NCBI GenBank assembly: GCA_005223045.1
Contig: NJBM01000002.1
Coordinates: 124,001 to 188,000, forward strand
DNA from: Planctomycetes bacterium B3_Pla
Lineage (GTDB): Bacteria > Planctomycetota > Phycisphaerae > Sedimentisphaerales > Anaerobacaceae
DNA length: 64,000 nt
Reading direction: 5' to 3'
Positions 43,133 to 51,161 of the stretch are shown here, in pieces. Every line of letters begins with the position of its first letter. Within the stretch, counting starts at the first letter, position 1. A program made the position numbers and the translations under genes. The notes under the pieces were generated by a model. That model saw only the letters and a program-made list of their open reading frames with translations. It searched no databases and was not told where the DNA came from.

Positions 43133-44029
43133 ATGAAAAAGGTTTTTTTCGCTCTGTTAGTGGTCATGCTGGCGGGCCCGGTCTGGGCCGACGTAGCCAT
43201 CATCGTGACCGACCTGGGCGACGGCAAAGCCGGTATCGACTACTCCGGGACCGAGTTAGCCAGGGCGTTTGCCCTGGACATCACGGTTGACGTCGGCGTT
43301 ATCGAAGCGGTCACTGATTTTGCCGTCGGGGACGACAACAACGGCTACGGCATTTTCTTAGGCAGCTTCAGCCGGCACATTACCGTCGATGCCGCTACCG
43401 GCGAAGTAAGTGACTGGGCCGTGGAGGGTTACAGCCCCGTGGCTGACGCCGGCGATCCGGGTGCTCTTGGAGGCCTCGGGACCAACGGCATCACAATCGA
43501 GATGGGTTCGCTCTACGACACAAAAGCCCCACCGCTGGCGGGCAGGCTTTGTATAATCATCTGCAGCGAGCCTTGCAAGGTGACTGTAACGACCAACGCC
43601 ACCCGCGGCAACGTGGTGCTCGAAAACACCTCGGAAGCAGTGGTGGACCTGACCGCCGCGACGGATATTCAGATCGCCGGCGTAGGCGGCTACACAGGCC
43701 CGCAGCCCGAAGAGTGGCAGGTGGTAGGCCAGCCCGATTGCTGGCTGTCGAGCATTAACCCGAGGCAGTGCCACGGTGACGCCGACGGCACGTCTCAGGG
43801 TAAGAACAAATTCTGGGTCTCAACCAACGACCTGGATGTTCTGATTGCATCCTGGAACAAGACCTTCGCTGAACTTGACGGCGAAATGGTCGGCAACATT
43901 CCGCTGATTTGTGCCGACTTCGACCACATGGCCCAGGGCAAGAATCAATTTCGTGTCTCGACCAATGACCTGGACATCCTGATCGCGAACTGGCAAGCTG
44001 CCGATTCTCCGGCCCCCAACTGTCCGTAA
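43133..44029 (+). CDS. Secreted protein with C-terminal dockerin-like double repeat
   Basis: 298 residues. Signal peptide MKKVFFALLVVMLAGPVWA, then a cohesin-like or beta-sandwich segment (~22-205). The last ~80 residues are a duplicated Asp/Asn-rich unit: GDADGTSQGKNKFWVSTNDL and DFDHMAQGKNQFRVSTNDLD, each followed by VLIASW/ILIANW. This resembles dockerin calcium-binding F-hand repeats, which in planctomycetes end many secreted proteins. It may attach the protein to a partner or cell surface. An AAGGAG site precedes the start. The gene for a PEP-CTERM protein follows 100 bases later. Confidence 0.87.
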   Translation: MKKVFFALLVVMLAGPVWADVAIIVTDLGDGKAGIDYSGTELARAFALDITVDVGVIEAVTDFAVGDDNNGYGIFLGSFSRHITVDAATGEVSDWAVEGYSPVADAGDPGALGGLGTNGITIEMGSLYDTKAPPLAGRLCIIICSEPCKVTVTTNATRGNVVLENTSEAVVDLTAATDIQIAGVGGYTGPQPEEWQVVGQPDCWLSSINPRQCHGDADGTSQGKNKFWVSTNDLDVLIASWNKTFAELDGEMVGNIPLICADFDHMAQGKNQFRVSTNDLDILIANWQAADSPAPNCP

Positions 44030-44134
44030 TGACTTGGGGCGGGCAGGCATGGCAATTTGACAGCCGCAAAGTGCAAGAGACATTAGAGATTTAGAGCAGA
44101 CTATGCTCTTTCAACAGGTTGGAAGGAGAAGATG

Positions 44135-44635
44135 ATGAGAAGATTGGCAGTATTGATCTTTGTGCTCGCCCTGACATCGACGGCGAACGCTGTATTAATT
44201 GAGGTCGACGGCCAGGTCGGCCAGACCTTTGAAGTTCAGGAGAAAGCGACGATAACTGTTGTCAGCGAGGATGGCTCGAGCTGGCTGGGTTATCTTATCG
44301 TTGAGGCCGGCGGCGCCGGGGGGTTGAGCAACGTGCTGAAGCTGGATGCGGCAGGCAACATCGCAGATGCCGTGCCCTATACCGTCGAGCCTGAATGGGG
44401 GCTGGGCTTTGAACTGACCGTGGCAATGAGCCCCGGAGGAGATCCTGCCGTTGCCGCCGGGCCGCAGTTTAGCTTCGATTACACGGGCGCCGTGGGTGAG
44501 ACCGCCAGGATTTCACTGTTCGTCGATCCGGAGTACACGACCCCGGTCGCTACTGTGAGTTTAGACGTTGTTCCGGAGCCAATGACGGTCATACTGCTTG
44601 GTCTTGGCGCTTTGTTCCTGCGCCGTCGCAGATAA
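44135..44635 (+). CDS. PEP-CTERM sorting-signal protein
   Basis: About 166 residues. ATG 44135 sits six bases from GGAG; ATG 44132 is the alternative. A signal peptide (MRRLAVLIFVLALTSTANA) is followed by a ~120-residue beta-rich domain with high Gly/Ala. The C-terminus VPEPMTVILLGLGALFLRRR is a textbook PEP-CTERM motif: Pro-Glu-Pro, hydrophobic helix, basic end. It is recognised by exosortase, which would be encoded elsewhere. A terminator follows. Confidence 0.92.
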   Translation: MRRLAVLIFVLALTSTANAVLIEVDGQVGQTFEVQEKATITVVSEDGSSWLGYLIVEAGGAGGLSNVLKLDAAGNIADAVPYTVEPEWGLGFELTVAMSPGGDPAVAAGPQFSFDYTGAVGETARISLFVDPEYTTPVATVSLDVVPEPMTVILLGLGALFLRRRR

Positions 44636-44671
44636 TACGTTGGCATCAGCCAAAATCCACAACTCAGTTAG

Positions 44672-44707
44672 CAAAGAGGCAGGTCTGACGGCTCGCCTCT
44701 TTTTTTG
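44672..44707 (+). terminator. Factor-independent terminator
   Basis: AAAGAGGC and GCCTCTTT pair around a 14-base loop and run directly into a seven-base T-tract. It ends the PEP-CTERM gene. Confidence 0.85.
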
Positions 44708-44791
44708 CCTTGCGGCTCGTGCCGGGCCTTCCTAAAATCTGCTCATCCTTTGCCGAAAACGGAAGTTCAACCGACAAATTGGAAGCGACCT

Positions 44792-45376
44792 ATGAAACAG
44801 TTAGCGGTTTTGCTGCTTTGCGCTTTGTTCGCTTTTATGCTTAGCGGCTGCCAACCGTCTGCCAAGAAAGAAGCTGCTGTGGAGGTGGCCATCGACGGCA
44901 ACGGGCAATTCCCGGACTTTCTCGTCGGCACGTGGAAAGCCGACAAAGGTGGTTGGGAGATCGTCTTCGAGCCGGATGGGACAATTTCCTCGGCGGTAGT
45001 CAGTCTGGGCGTAAGAATGAAACCCGGAGAGGTGAGTGTGGTTGCGAATAAAGGCGGCGGCAAGGGAGTGTTCGAGCCGGGCCGGTGGACCGTCCAATAC
45101 TCACAAGAGCGGCGCGAGTTAATAGTGGAGATTGTAGTGGCCCGTTTTCGCACCGAGCTTCGGAGTCAACTGGGCGTCAACGTCGTGCAGGGTCAAAGAC
45201 GAGATTTTTTCGTGGGTACGGTTCCACAAGACGGCCGGTTGTGGTGGACCAATCGGTTTAGTTTCCCTGAATCAGTTGTGGATACGAAGAAATATCGCGA
45301 TCACAAGCTCACCTTCGATCCGAATGACAATCCGCCCGAAGAAATACTTTTCCAAAAGGTCGGCGAATCGAATTGA
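44792..45376 (+). CDS. Predicted lipoprotein of unknown function
   Basis: 194 residues from the ATG at 44792. A lipoprotein signal peptide ends in the lipobox LSGC (Cys23). The mature part is a lipocalin-like run of strands beginning DFLVGTWKADKGGWEIVFEP, where the WKA... GxW pattern is common in small secreted domains of unknown function. Its closest relatives appear to be planctomycete uncharacterised lipoproteins, but I cannot name a family. Confidence 0.78.
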   Translation: MKQLAVLLLCALFAFMLSGCQPSAKKEAAVEVAIDGNGQFPDFLVGTWKADKGGWEIVFEPDGTISSAVVSLGVRMKPGEVSVVANKGGGKGVFEPGRWTVQYSQERRELIVEIVVARFRTELRSQLGVNVVQGQRRDFFVGTVPQDGRLWWTNRFSFPESVVDTKKYRDHKLTFDPNDNPPEEILFQKVGESN

Positions 45377-45404
45377 GCGGCTCTTGGTAGTCGAAGAAAA
45401 AGGA

Positions 45405-45432
45405 TTGACATTTCCACCCTGTTATGTAATCA
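45405..45432 (+). promoter_or_regulatory. Candidate promoter of the aldo-keto reductase
   Basis: A perfect TTGACA (45405-45410) with TAATCA at 45427-45432 after a 16-base spacer. The leader before the ATG at 45547 would be ~105 bases. Confidence 0.4.
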
Positions 45433-45546
45433 TATCCTGAGTTAGATTTGTTGAATACTTAGCTTTTGGGCAGCCTGCCGGCGAATGCCGGCCTGACGTG
45501 CGGGGATTGGCGCCGTGAGCAATTCGAATTGAGAAGGAGAAGACCT

Positions 45547-46713
45547 ATGCGAAATGACCAATTTTCACGAAGAGATTTTATGCGCAACACTTCTTTGGCG
45601 GCTGCGGGAACCGTTGCCGGTGCGTTAGCGGGCCAGGGGCACGCCGCCGAACCCGTCCACACATCGAAAATTCTCAACTTTCACCCCAAGATGACATACC
45701 GTCGGTTGGGCAAATCGAATTTGATGGTCTCCGAGGTCAGCCTGGGCGGTCACTGGAAGAACCGCAACGCCGGCCGCTACTGGGACAGCTTTGCCAATGA
45801 GGAAGTGCCCGCAGACGTCGCGAAGAACCGCACAGATGTGGTCAGTGCCTGCATCGATTCCGGCATCAACTACCTGGACATCACCACCGCAGCCGAGTGC
45901 CTCTGCTACGGCGAAGCCATCAAGGGCCGTCGCGAGAAGATGTACGTCGGCGCCGATATCCACAACCTCGGACCCCGCGGAACTGATCGCTGTAACGTCA
46001 AAGACCAGACCTTCAACGTCGATACATGCCTGCGTTTGTTGAAAACGGACTACCTTGACATCTGGCGCCCCCAGGCCAAGATGGCGGGGAAACTCGGAAC
46101 CAACCAGCTCAACACAGATGCCGAGGTGGAATCCTTAATCGAAACCTTCCAGAAGCTGCACAAAGCGGGCAAAGTACGGCATCTCGGCATGTCATGCCAT
46201 TGCCGGCCCTGGTTCGAGCATGTCCTGAACAAGTACCCCGAGTTTGAGATGATAATCTTCCCGTGCAGTGCGAAGACCAAGGTCAAGGGCCAGGCCCCGA
46301 CGGCCGGAAATATCGAAGAGGTCAATCCGGGGCATGGGTCCGACCAGAAGCAGAGCATCTTTGAGGTTGTTCTCAAACAGGATGTGGGGATCGTTACGAT
46401 CAAGCCGTACTTCGGCGGCAGTCTGTTCAAAAGCTACGGCAAACTCAAATTCCCGGTCATGGGCGTGGGCAGCAAGACGGAAAATGACCTCGCCCGGCTG
46501 ACGCTACAGTGCATTCTCGCCAACCCGGCCATCACCGCCTCGGTGCCCGGACTGTCAACGGTTTACGAGGTTGAGAACGCCGCACGAGCTTCGTACACGC
46601 GTCAGCTCGGAATGGCGGCAGCAGATAAGCAGTGGCTGATGGAAATCACCGAAAAGCAATGGGCCAATCTGCCCGCCGAGTACGAGTGGCTGCGTGACTG
46701 GGAAGTCGTCTAA
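45547..46713 (+). CDS. Tat-exported aldo/keto reductase
   Basis: 388 residues from the ATG at 45547 (GAGAAGGAGAAG upstream). Twin-arginine signal FSRRDFMRNTSLAAAGTVAG ending near GHAAEP. A TIM barrel of the aldo/keto reductase type follows: YRRLGKSNLMVSEVSLGG, INYLDITTAAECLCYGEAIK, LLKTDYLDIW and RHLGMSCHCRPWFEHVL. The Asp and Tyr of the usual catalytic tetrad are recognisable, but the segment that normally ends in Thr-Lys reads REKMYVGADIH, so the Lys seems missing. It may therefore be a non-canonical enzyme. Tat-exported AKRs are frequent in planctomycetes. Confidence 0.9.
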   Translation: MRNDQFSRRDFMRNTSLAAAGTVAGALAGQGHAAEPVHTSKILNFHPKMTYRRLGKSNLMVSEVSLGGHWKNRNAGRYWDSFANEEVPADVAKNRTDVVSACIDSGINYLDITTAAECLCYGEAIKGRREKMYVGADIHNLGPRGTDRCNVKDQTFNVDTCLRLLKTDYLDIWRPQAKMAGKLGTNQLNTDAEVESLIETFQKLHKAGKVRHLGMSCHCRPWFEHVLNKYPEFEMIIFPCSAKTKVKGQAPTAGNIEEVNPGHGSDQKQSIFEVVLKQDVGIVTIKPYFGGSLFKSYGKLKFPVMGVGSKTENDLARLTLQCILANPAITASVPGLSTVYEVENAARASYTRQLGMAAADKQWLMEITEKQWANLPAEYEWLRDWEVV

Positions 46714-46752
46714 CCTCAGCGATGTCACCGCCTCAGGCGCCCCTAAGGGAGT

Positions 46753-46833
46753 AACGTTCGATATTCGACATTCGTTATTGGATATTCATTATTCAAAACT
46801 GATTGAATATCGAATAGCGAACGAAGGAATATT
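46753..46833. repeat. Jittered GAATATCGAA repeat tract
   Basis: Short variants of ATTCGATATTC/GAATATCGAA crowd this 80-base gap and run up to the next start codon. Similar wording occurs at 42319-42350. Confidence 0.6.
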
Positions 46834-46835
46834 GA

Positions 46836-47879
46836 ATGATGAAGTATGTCCATCGCAATCGGGTCTATTCGTATTTTGCCGGGGGAACACTTGTCTTTGC
46901 GGTTCTTGCAGGCGTGTTTTCTGCTTGCCTTGCCGAAGAATCCCAGGCTGAAAGACCGGGCGGCAATAGCAAGTGCTACGTCTGTCATCCCGCCATGAAG
47001 ACCGAGGAACTTACGACAAACCACCTTGGCATAACCTGCGACGTGTGTCACGGCGCATCCACAGAGCACATGCACGATGAGATGCTGATGACCAAACCCG
47101 ACCTCCTGTTCGGCCGAGCGGAAGTGCGCGGGATGTGCTCGAAATGTCACGAACCCGGCGGAGAGCGCCAAGTGTACGGCCGTCAGGACCATGCGTATCC
47201 CGATGCAGTGGAAGCTTTCTTCAAGAAATGGACCGGGCGGATGCGTCCAAACGGCAGGGCTGTTACGCGCGATTCTGTCTGCACGGATTGCCACGGCACA
47301 CACAACATAAGCGAGCCGCTTAGAACACAGTCCGAGGGTGGGCAGCCTCAGTGGGTCGCTGCCTTCAACGGCCGTGATCTTACCGGCTGGCAATCCACGG
47401 CGGAAGGTTCCTGGACCGTCAAAGCCGGACGCATCATTGGAAAGCCCGGCGGCAATGAAAAGGGCAGCACTCTCTGGACCGAGGCGACGTACGACGATTA
47501 TCTGCTGGCGATGACCTTCAAGGCAACGTGGCCCATCCACGCCGGCATCTGGCTGCGATCCGAAGGCTCCAAACACAGTCCGCGGATCGAGATAATCAAG
47601 GCCAAGGCGGCCTTTACCAGCAGCGTTCTGGTCCCCGGCAAGGGACTGGCCCTGACAAATCTGCGAGAGGACCTGGTGGACTATGAAAGCTGGAACACTA
47701 TCTCAGTCAAGGTCGAAGCTGACAGAATACAGGTTTGGCTCAATGGAGAGGAAATCGGAGTTGTCCGCGTCGCCGGGCCTGCGAAGGGGAAAATAGGCCT
47801 ATACATCGATCCAGCCTCAAAATCGGCGGAACTGACCGTGCGAGAAGTGCTTGTCCAGCGGCTGGTTAAGCCGGAGTAG
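46836..47879 (+). CDS. Tetraheme cytochrome c fused to a DUF1080-like domain
   Basis: 347 residues with a signal peptide or N-terminal anchor (residues ~11-33, ending near ACLAEE). Four CxxCH heme-attachment motifs are CYVCH (47-51), CDVCH (68-72), CSKCH (101-105) and CTDCH (149-153). Residues ~172-343 form a lectin-like jelly roll of the DUF1080/3-keto-disaccharide hydrolase type (FNGRDLTGWQ, AGIWLRSEGSKHSPRIEIIK, VWLNGEEIGVVRV). The fusion couples a periplasmic electron-transfer module with a carbohydrate-active or carbohydrate-binding fold. Oxidation or reduction of sugars at the cell surface is a reasonable guess. It stands alone on the plus strand. Confidence 0.9.
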   Translation: MMKYVHRNRVYSYFAGGTLVFAVLAGVFSACLAEESQAERPGGNSKCYVCHPAMKTEELTTNHLGITCDVCHGASTEHMHDEMLMTKPDLLFGRAEVRGMCSKCHEPGGERQVYGRQDHAYPDAVEAFFKKWTGRMRPNGRAVTRDSVCTDCHGTHNISEPLRTQSEGGQPQWVAAFNGRDLTGWQSTAEGSWTVKAGRIIGKPGGNEKGSTLWTEATYDDYLLAMTFKATWPIHAGIWLRSEGSKHSPRIEIIKAKAAFTSSVLVPGKGLALTNLREDLVDYESWNTISVKVEADRIQVWLNGEEIGVVRVAGPAKGKIGLYIDPASKSAELTVREVLVQRLVKPE

Positions 47880-48126
47880 AAGTAATCACCCGCTTCCAAG
47901 AATTAGAGGCTCAAATCATTACGATTGGATAGCGTAGAGCGGATAGAGTGTAAGAATCTATATGCTCCACGCTGAATGTTGTACGCTACACTTCTTAATT
48001 ATCGGGCGTGAAAAATGCGAGAAAATAATTTGAAGAAAATAGCCTGCCGGAGTGTATATTACTGTGGTAACAAAGTTAAGAAAACGCGTTTGAACTGAAA
48101 CAGTCTGATTTTGGAGCCTATAGAGA

Positions 48127-48714
48127 GTGCCGAGCGTGTGCCAGGAAGAAACAATAGCGTTGCAGCGTTGTCGGCGGGGTTCTACAGAGGCGTTTGAAGT
48201 TCTTGCGAACAGATATATGAAGGACGCTTATTTTATTGCTTTAGGCCTTGTAGGTAATCGCGAAGACGCGATGGATTTGTCACAGGAGGCCTTTGTGAGA
48301 GCATACCGCAATATCAAGCAAGTCAAGCCCGGCCGAAAGTTCTTTCCATGGTTCTACCAGATACTCAAGAACCTGTGCATCAGTCATTTGAGAAAAAGAA
48401 AATACAGGCGGGCCAGCTCGCTCGATGCCGAGAACTGCCCGGAAGTGGCGGCTGCGTCGGACCGCTTTTCGCCCGAGGCGGTGGCAAAGAGAAACGAAAC
48501 AAAAGACAAAGTCTGGCAGGCAATCGGCAAGCTGGACGACAAACATCGTGAAGTGATCATATTGCGGCACTTTCAGAATATGTCGTACGAGCAGATCGCC
48601 GCAGCCCTTTTTTGTAATAAAGGTACCGTGACGAGTAGGCTGTACTATGCCCGCAAAAAGCTTGAAGAATTATTAGGCACGGGAAAAGGAGGTGGCATAA
48701 ATGACATGCCATGA
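48127..48714 (+). CDS. ECF-type RNA polymerase sigma factor
   Basis: 195 residues from a GTG. Region 2 includes YFIALGLVGNREDAMDLSQE and AFVRAYRNIKQVKPGRKFFP. Region 4 has REVIILRHFQNMSYEQIAAA then the HTH helix NKGTVTSRLYYARKKLEELL. This is the ECF/SigE group, controlled by a partner anti-sigma factor. Its last 14 bases overlap the anti-sigma gene, showing translational coupling. The promoter it recognises is not visible here. Confidence 0.94.
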   Translation: MPSVCQEETIALQRCRRGSTEAFEVLANRYMKDAYFIALGLVGNREDAMDLSQEAFVRAYRNIKQVKPGRKFFPWFYQILKNLCISHLRKRKYRRASSLDAENCPEVAAASDRFSPEAVAKRNETKDKVWQAIGKLDDKHREVIILRHFQNMSYEQIAAALFCNKGTVTSRLYYARKKLEELLGTGKGGGINDMP

Positions 48715-49147
48715 TTATAAAGACCTGATGATGGGCTACTTAGACAATGAATTGACCGACGAGCGAAAGCGACAGTTCGAGGAGCATTTGGCCGGGTGCT
48801 CCGAATGTGCCGAACAGCTCGAACAGTTCAGGAAACTAAAAGCAATAACCGATGAAGTGACTCTGGTCGAACCGGAAGATCGGATGTGGCAGGACTACTG
48901 GAGCGGCGTTTATAACCGCCTCGAACGCGGCGTCGGATGGATCGTGTTCTCGGTAGCTGCTATTCTGCTTGCAATCTACGGCGGATTCAAGCTGATAGAA
49001 GATATTGTCAAAGATCCCGCAGCCGGCACGCTCTTGAAGCTCGGCTTGCTTGCACTCATCCTGGGGCTGGCGATCCTTTTCGTCTCAGTGTTACGGGAAA
49101 GAGTCTATTTCTGGAGTAGAGACCGGTATAGAAACGTAAGGAGGTAA
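48701..49147 (+). CDS. Anti-sigma factor with ZAS zinc-finger domain
   Basis: 148 residues. The N-terminal ZAS (zf-HC2) motif is H(x3)C(x2)C in EHLAGCSECAEQLEQFRKLK, with the first Cys in MTCHDYKDL. Two transmembrane helices follow (~84-108 IVFSVAAILLAIYGGFKL and ~115-135 LGLLALILGLAILFVSVL), so it is a membrane-bound sensor type. It overlaps the sigma gene. Two helices instead of one is slightly unusual. Confidence 0.92.
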   Translation: MTCHDYKDLMMGYLDNELTDERKRQFEEHLAGCSECAEQLEQFRKLKAITDEVTLVEPEDRMWQDYWSGVYNRLERGVGWIVFSVAAILLAIYGGFKLIEDIVKDPAAGTLLKLGLLALILGLAILFVSVLRERVYFWSRDRYRNVRR

Positions 49148-49151
49148 ACCA

Positions 49152-49466
49152 ATGCTCTTGTCCACCACGGATTCGATCACAGGAAAGAAGATAACAAAGC
49201 AGTTAGGACTCGCCAAAGGCAATACAATTAGGGCCCGGCATATCGGCAGAGACATCATGGCGATTCTGCGTCACATAGTCGGAGGCGAGATAACCGATTA
49301 CACCAAGATGATGGCGGAATCCCGGGAACAGGCACTCGACAGAATGACAGAGGACGCTCAACGACTCGGTGCTAATGCGATTGTGCGAGTGAGTTTTACG
49401 ACGCAGATGGTTATGGGAGGTGCATCGGAGATTTTAGCGTATGGCACGGCTGTAGTGGTAGAGTGA
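49152..49466 (+). CDS. YbjQ/UPF0145 family protein
   Basis: 104 residues, the typical size. LLSTTDSITGKKITKQLGLA opens the domain and VSFTTQMVMGGASEILAYGT closes it, both characteristic of UPF0145. The function is not established for the family. It starts 4 bases after the anti-sigma stop and is thus part of the same operon. Confidence 0.9.
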   Translation: MLLSTTDSITGKKITKQLGLAKGNTIRARHIGRDIMAILRHIVGGEITDYTKMMAESREQALDRMTEDAQRLGANAIVRVSFTTQMVMGGASEILAYGTAVVVE

Positions 49467-49481
49467 GTCCCGCGAATCAAC

Positions 49482-49537
49482 CGTAGGGTGGGGCTTGCCC
49501 CACCATTTCGGATCGGTGGGCCAAGGCCCACCCTACG
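49482..49537. repeat. Palindromic repeat with CGTAGGGTGGG arms
   Basis: CGTAGGGTGGG at 49482-49492 and CCCACCCTACG at 49527-49537 are inverted. Inner pairs GGGGCTTGCCCC and GGGCCAAGGCCC form two more stems. It sits between ybjQ-like and nfeD-like genes and is related to the inverted repeat at 40693. Confidence 0.75.
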
Positions 49538-49558
49538 AAACTTACGAAAGGAGACCAG

Positions 49559-50017
49559 ATGGATGCAATCAAAGATTTCCTGAAGCCCGAAATAATATGG
49601 TTCCTGGTAGGGCTCGCACTGCTGATCATGGAATTTGCGATGCCGGGATTGATTATCGCTTTCTTCGGCGTCGGAGCCTGTATTGTGGCGATTGTCTGCA
49701 TGATCACGGACATCGGTATAAACACTCAATTGATTATCTTCATGGCATCTTCCGTGCTGTCCCTGTTATGCCTTCGCAAGTGGCTCAAGGGAATATTCAT
49801 CGGTCATGTAAAGTCAAAACAGGACATGACCGAGGACCTCAAGGAGTTCGTGGGCGAACGAGCGGTCGTCAACGAAAAGATCACACCAAAGGCCGGCGGC
49901 AAAGTTGAATTTCACGGCACAAACTGGGCCGCCGAAGCAGATGAAGAAATCGCGGAAGGAACCATGGTTGAGATTATCGGCAAGGAAAATATAACACTCA
50001 AAGTAAAAGTTCTATAG
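49559..50017 (+). CDS. NfeD-like membrane protein
   Basis: 152 residues: two or three transmembrane helices (IIWFLVGLALLIMEFAMPGL; IIAFFGVGACIVAIVCMITD; LIIFMASSVLSLLCLRKW) and a C-terminal OB-fold domain (VGERAVVNEKITPKAGGKVE, HGTNWAAEADEEIAEGTMVE). This matches short NfeD proteins, which partner SPFH proteins in membrane microdomains. An AAAGGAG site precedes it and the SPFH gene follows after 17 bases. Confidence 0.92.
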   Translation: MDAIKDFLKPEIIWFLVGLALLIMEFAMPGLIIAFFGVGACIVAIVCMITDIGINTQLIIFMASSVLSLLCLRKWLKGIFIGHVKSKQDMTEDLKEFVGERAVVNEKITPKAGGKVEFHGTNWAAEADEEIAEGTMVEIIGKENITLKVKVL

Positions 50018-50034
50018 AGGAAAGGAGATCAATC

Positions 50035-50997
50035 ATGTTAGCAGCACTACCAATAAGTCCATTAACGGTTGTTCTTATCGTTGTATTACTACTGGCGTTG
50101 ATTATATTTTTCAAGACGATAAGGATTGTGCCCCAGAAGCAGGCGTGCATTGTCGAGCGGCTCGGCAAATATTCGACTACTCTCGTAGCAGGCTTTCACA
50201 TACTGACGCCGTTCATCGACCGGGTTGCCTACAGACACACGTTGAAAGAGCAGGCGGTCGATGTTCAGCCGCAGGCGTGTATCACAAAGGACAATATCGC
50301 GGTCGAAGTCGACGGCATCCTGTACATGCAGGTTGTCGATCCCAAGAAGGCCTCCTACGGAATCAACAATTACCAGTTCGCGGCTGCTCAATTGGCCCAG
50401 ACTACTATGAGAAGCGTCATGGGCAAGCTCGAGCTGGATAAGACCTTTGAGGAAAGGGAGACCATAAACAGCGCGATTGTCGACGCGGTGGACAAGGCAT
50501 CGGACCCGTGGGGTGTTAAGGTAACACGATATGAGGTCAAGAACATCTTGCCGCCTCAGAGTATTAAAGATGCGATGGAAAAGCAGATGCGGGCCGAGCG
50601 GGAAAAGCGGGCTACCATTGCCGAATCGGAAGGCGACAGACAGGCAAAGATCAACCGGGCCGAGGGCGACAGGCAGGAAATGATTGCCCGCTCGGAAGGC
50701 GAGAAGCAAAAAAGGATAAACGAGGCCGAAGGCCGGGCCGTCGAGATTCTGAAAGTTGCCGAGGCAACGGCAAACGGGATCAGGGAGATCGCCTCTGCGA
50801 TAAATGAAAAGGGCGGCGTCAATGCGGTGAACTTGCGCATCGCCGAACAATATCTGAACGAATTCGGCAAACTCGCAAAGACCAATAACTCGATTATTAT
50901 TCCGTCCAATCTTTCCGATATAGCAGGCATGATTAAAGCCGCATCATCAGTGATAAAACACGGTACGGAAGGATCAGGCCCATCAGAAATTGGATAA
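50035..50997 (+). CDS. SPFH/stomatin-family membrane protein (QmcA-like)
   Basis: 320 residues. An N-terminal membrane helix (LTVVLIVVLLLALIIFFKTI), the SPFH domain with VPQKQACIVERLGKYSTTLV and FIDRVAYRHTLKEQAVDVQP, then a long coiled-coil with AEREKRATIAESEGDRQAKI. This is the QmcA/stomatin type, not a protease-associated HflK/C pair. SPFH proteins organise membrane microdomains with NfeD partners. The AAGGAG site and the neighbour fit a two-gene unit. Confidence 0.94.
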   Translation: MLAALPISPLTVVLIVVLLLALIIFFKTIRIVPQKQACIVERLGKYSTTLVAGFHILTPFIDRVAYRHTLKEQAVDVQPQACITKDNIAVEVDGILYMQVVDPKKASYGINNYQFAAAQLAQTTMRSVMGKLELDKTFEERETINSAIVDAVDKASDPWGVKVTRYEVKNILPPQSIKDAMEKQMRAEREKRATIAESEGDRQAKINRAEGDRQEMIARSEGEKQKRINEAEGRAVEILKVAEATANGIREIASAINEKGGVNAVNLRIAEQYLNEFGKLAKTNNSIIIPSNLSDIAGMIKAASSVIKHGTEGSGPSEIG

Positions 50998-51003
50998 AAA
51001 TCT

Positions 51004-51150
51004 CTGACCAAACCATGCTGTCATCCCTGCGAAAGCAGGGATCCAGGAACGCGGCGGTAAGCTGGATTCCCGCTTTCGCGGGAATGACAAATTAAGCTAT
51101 GTTATCCTCAAACGGTGACTTATAGTAGAACCCTGTGCAAGAACGGTCAG
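51004..51150. repeat. Second MITE-like repeat with CTGACC/GGTCAG ends
   Basis: 147 bp, with CTGACC (51004-51009) and GGTCAG (51145-51150) as ends. The core GTCATCCCTGCGAAAGCAGG is identical to that at 13819, and TTCCCGCTTTCGCGGGAATG is shared too. The right part, TATGTTAT ... GGTCAGTTTGAG, is partly conserved. Confidence 0.75.
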
Positions 51151-51161
51151 TTTGAGTAAAA

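Noticed and set aside
42757..43290. 177-codon plus-strand frame starting in the repeat array
   Set aside because: It is made of repeat DNA and then reads the dockerin-like gene in a wrong frame.
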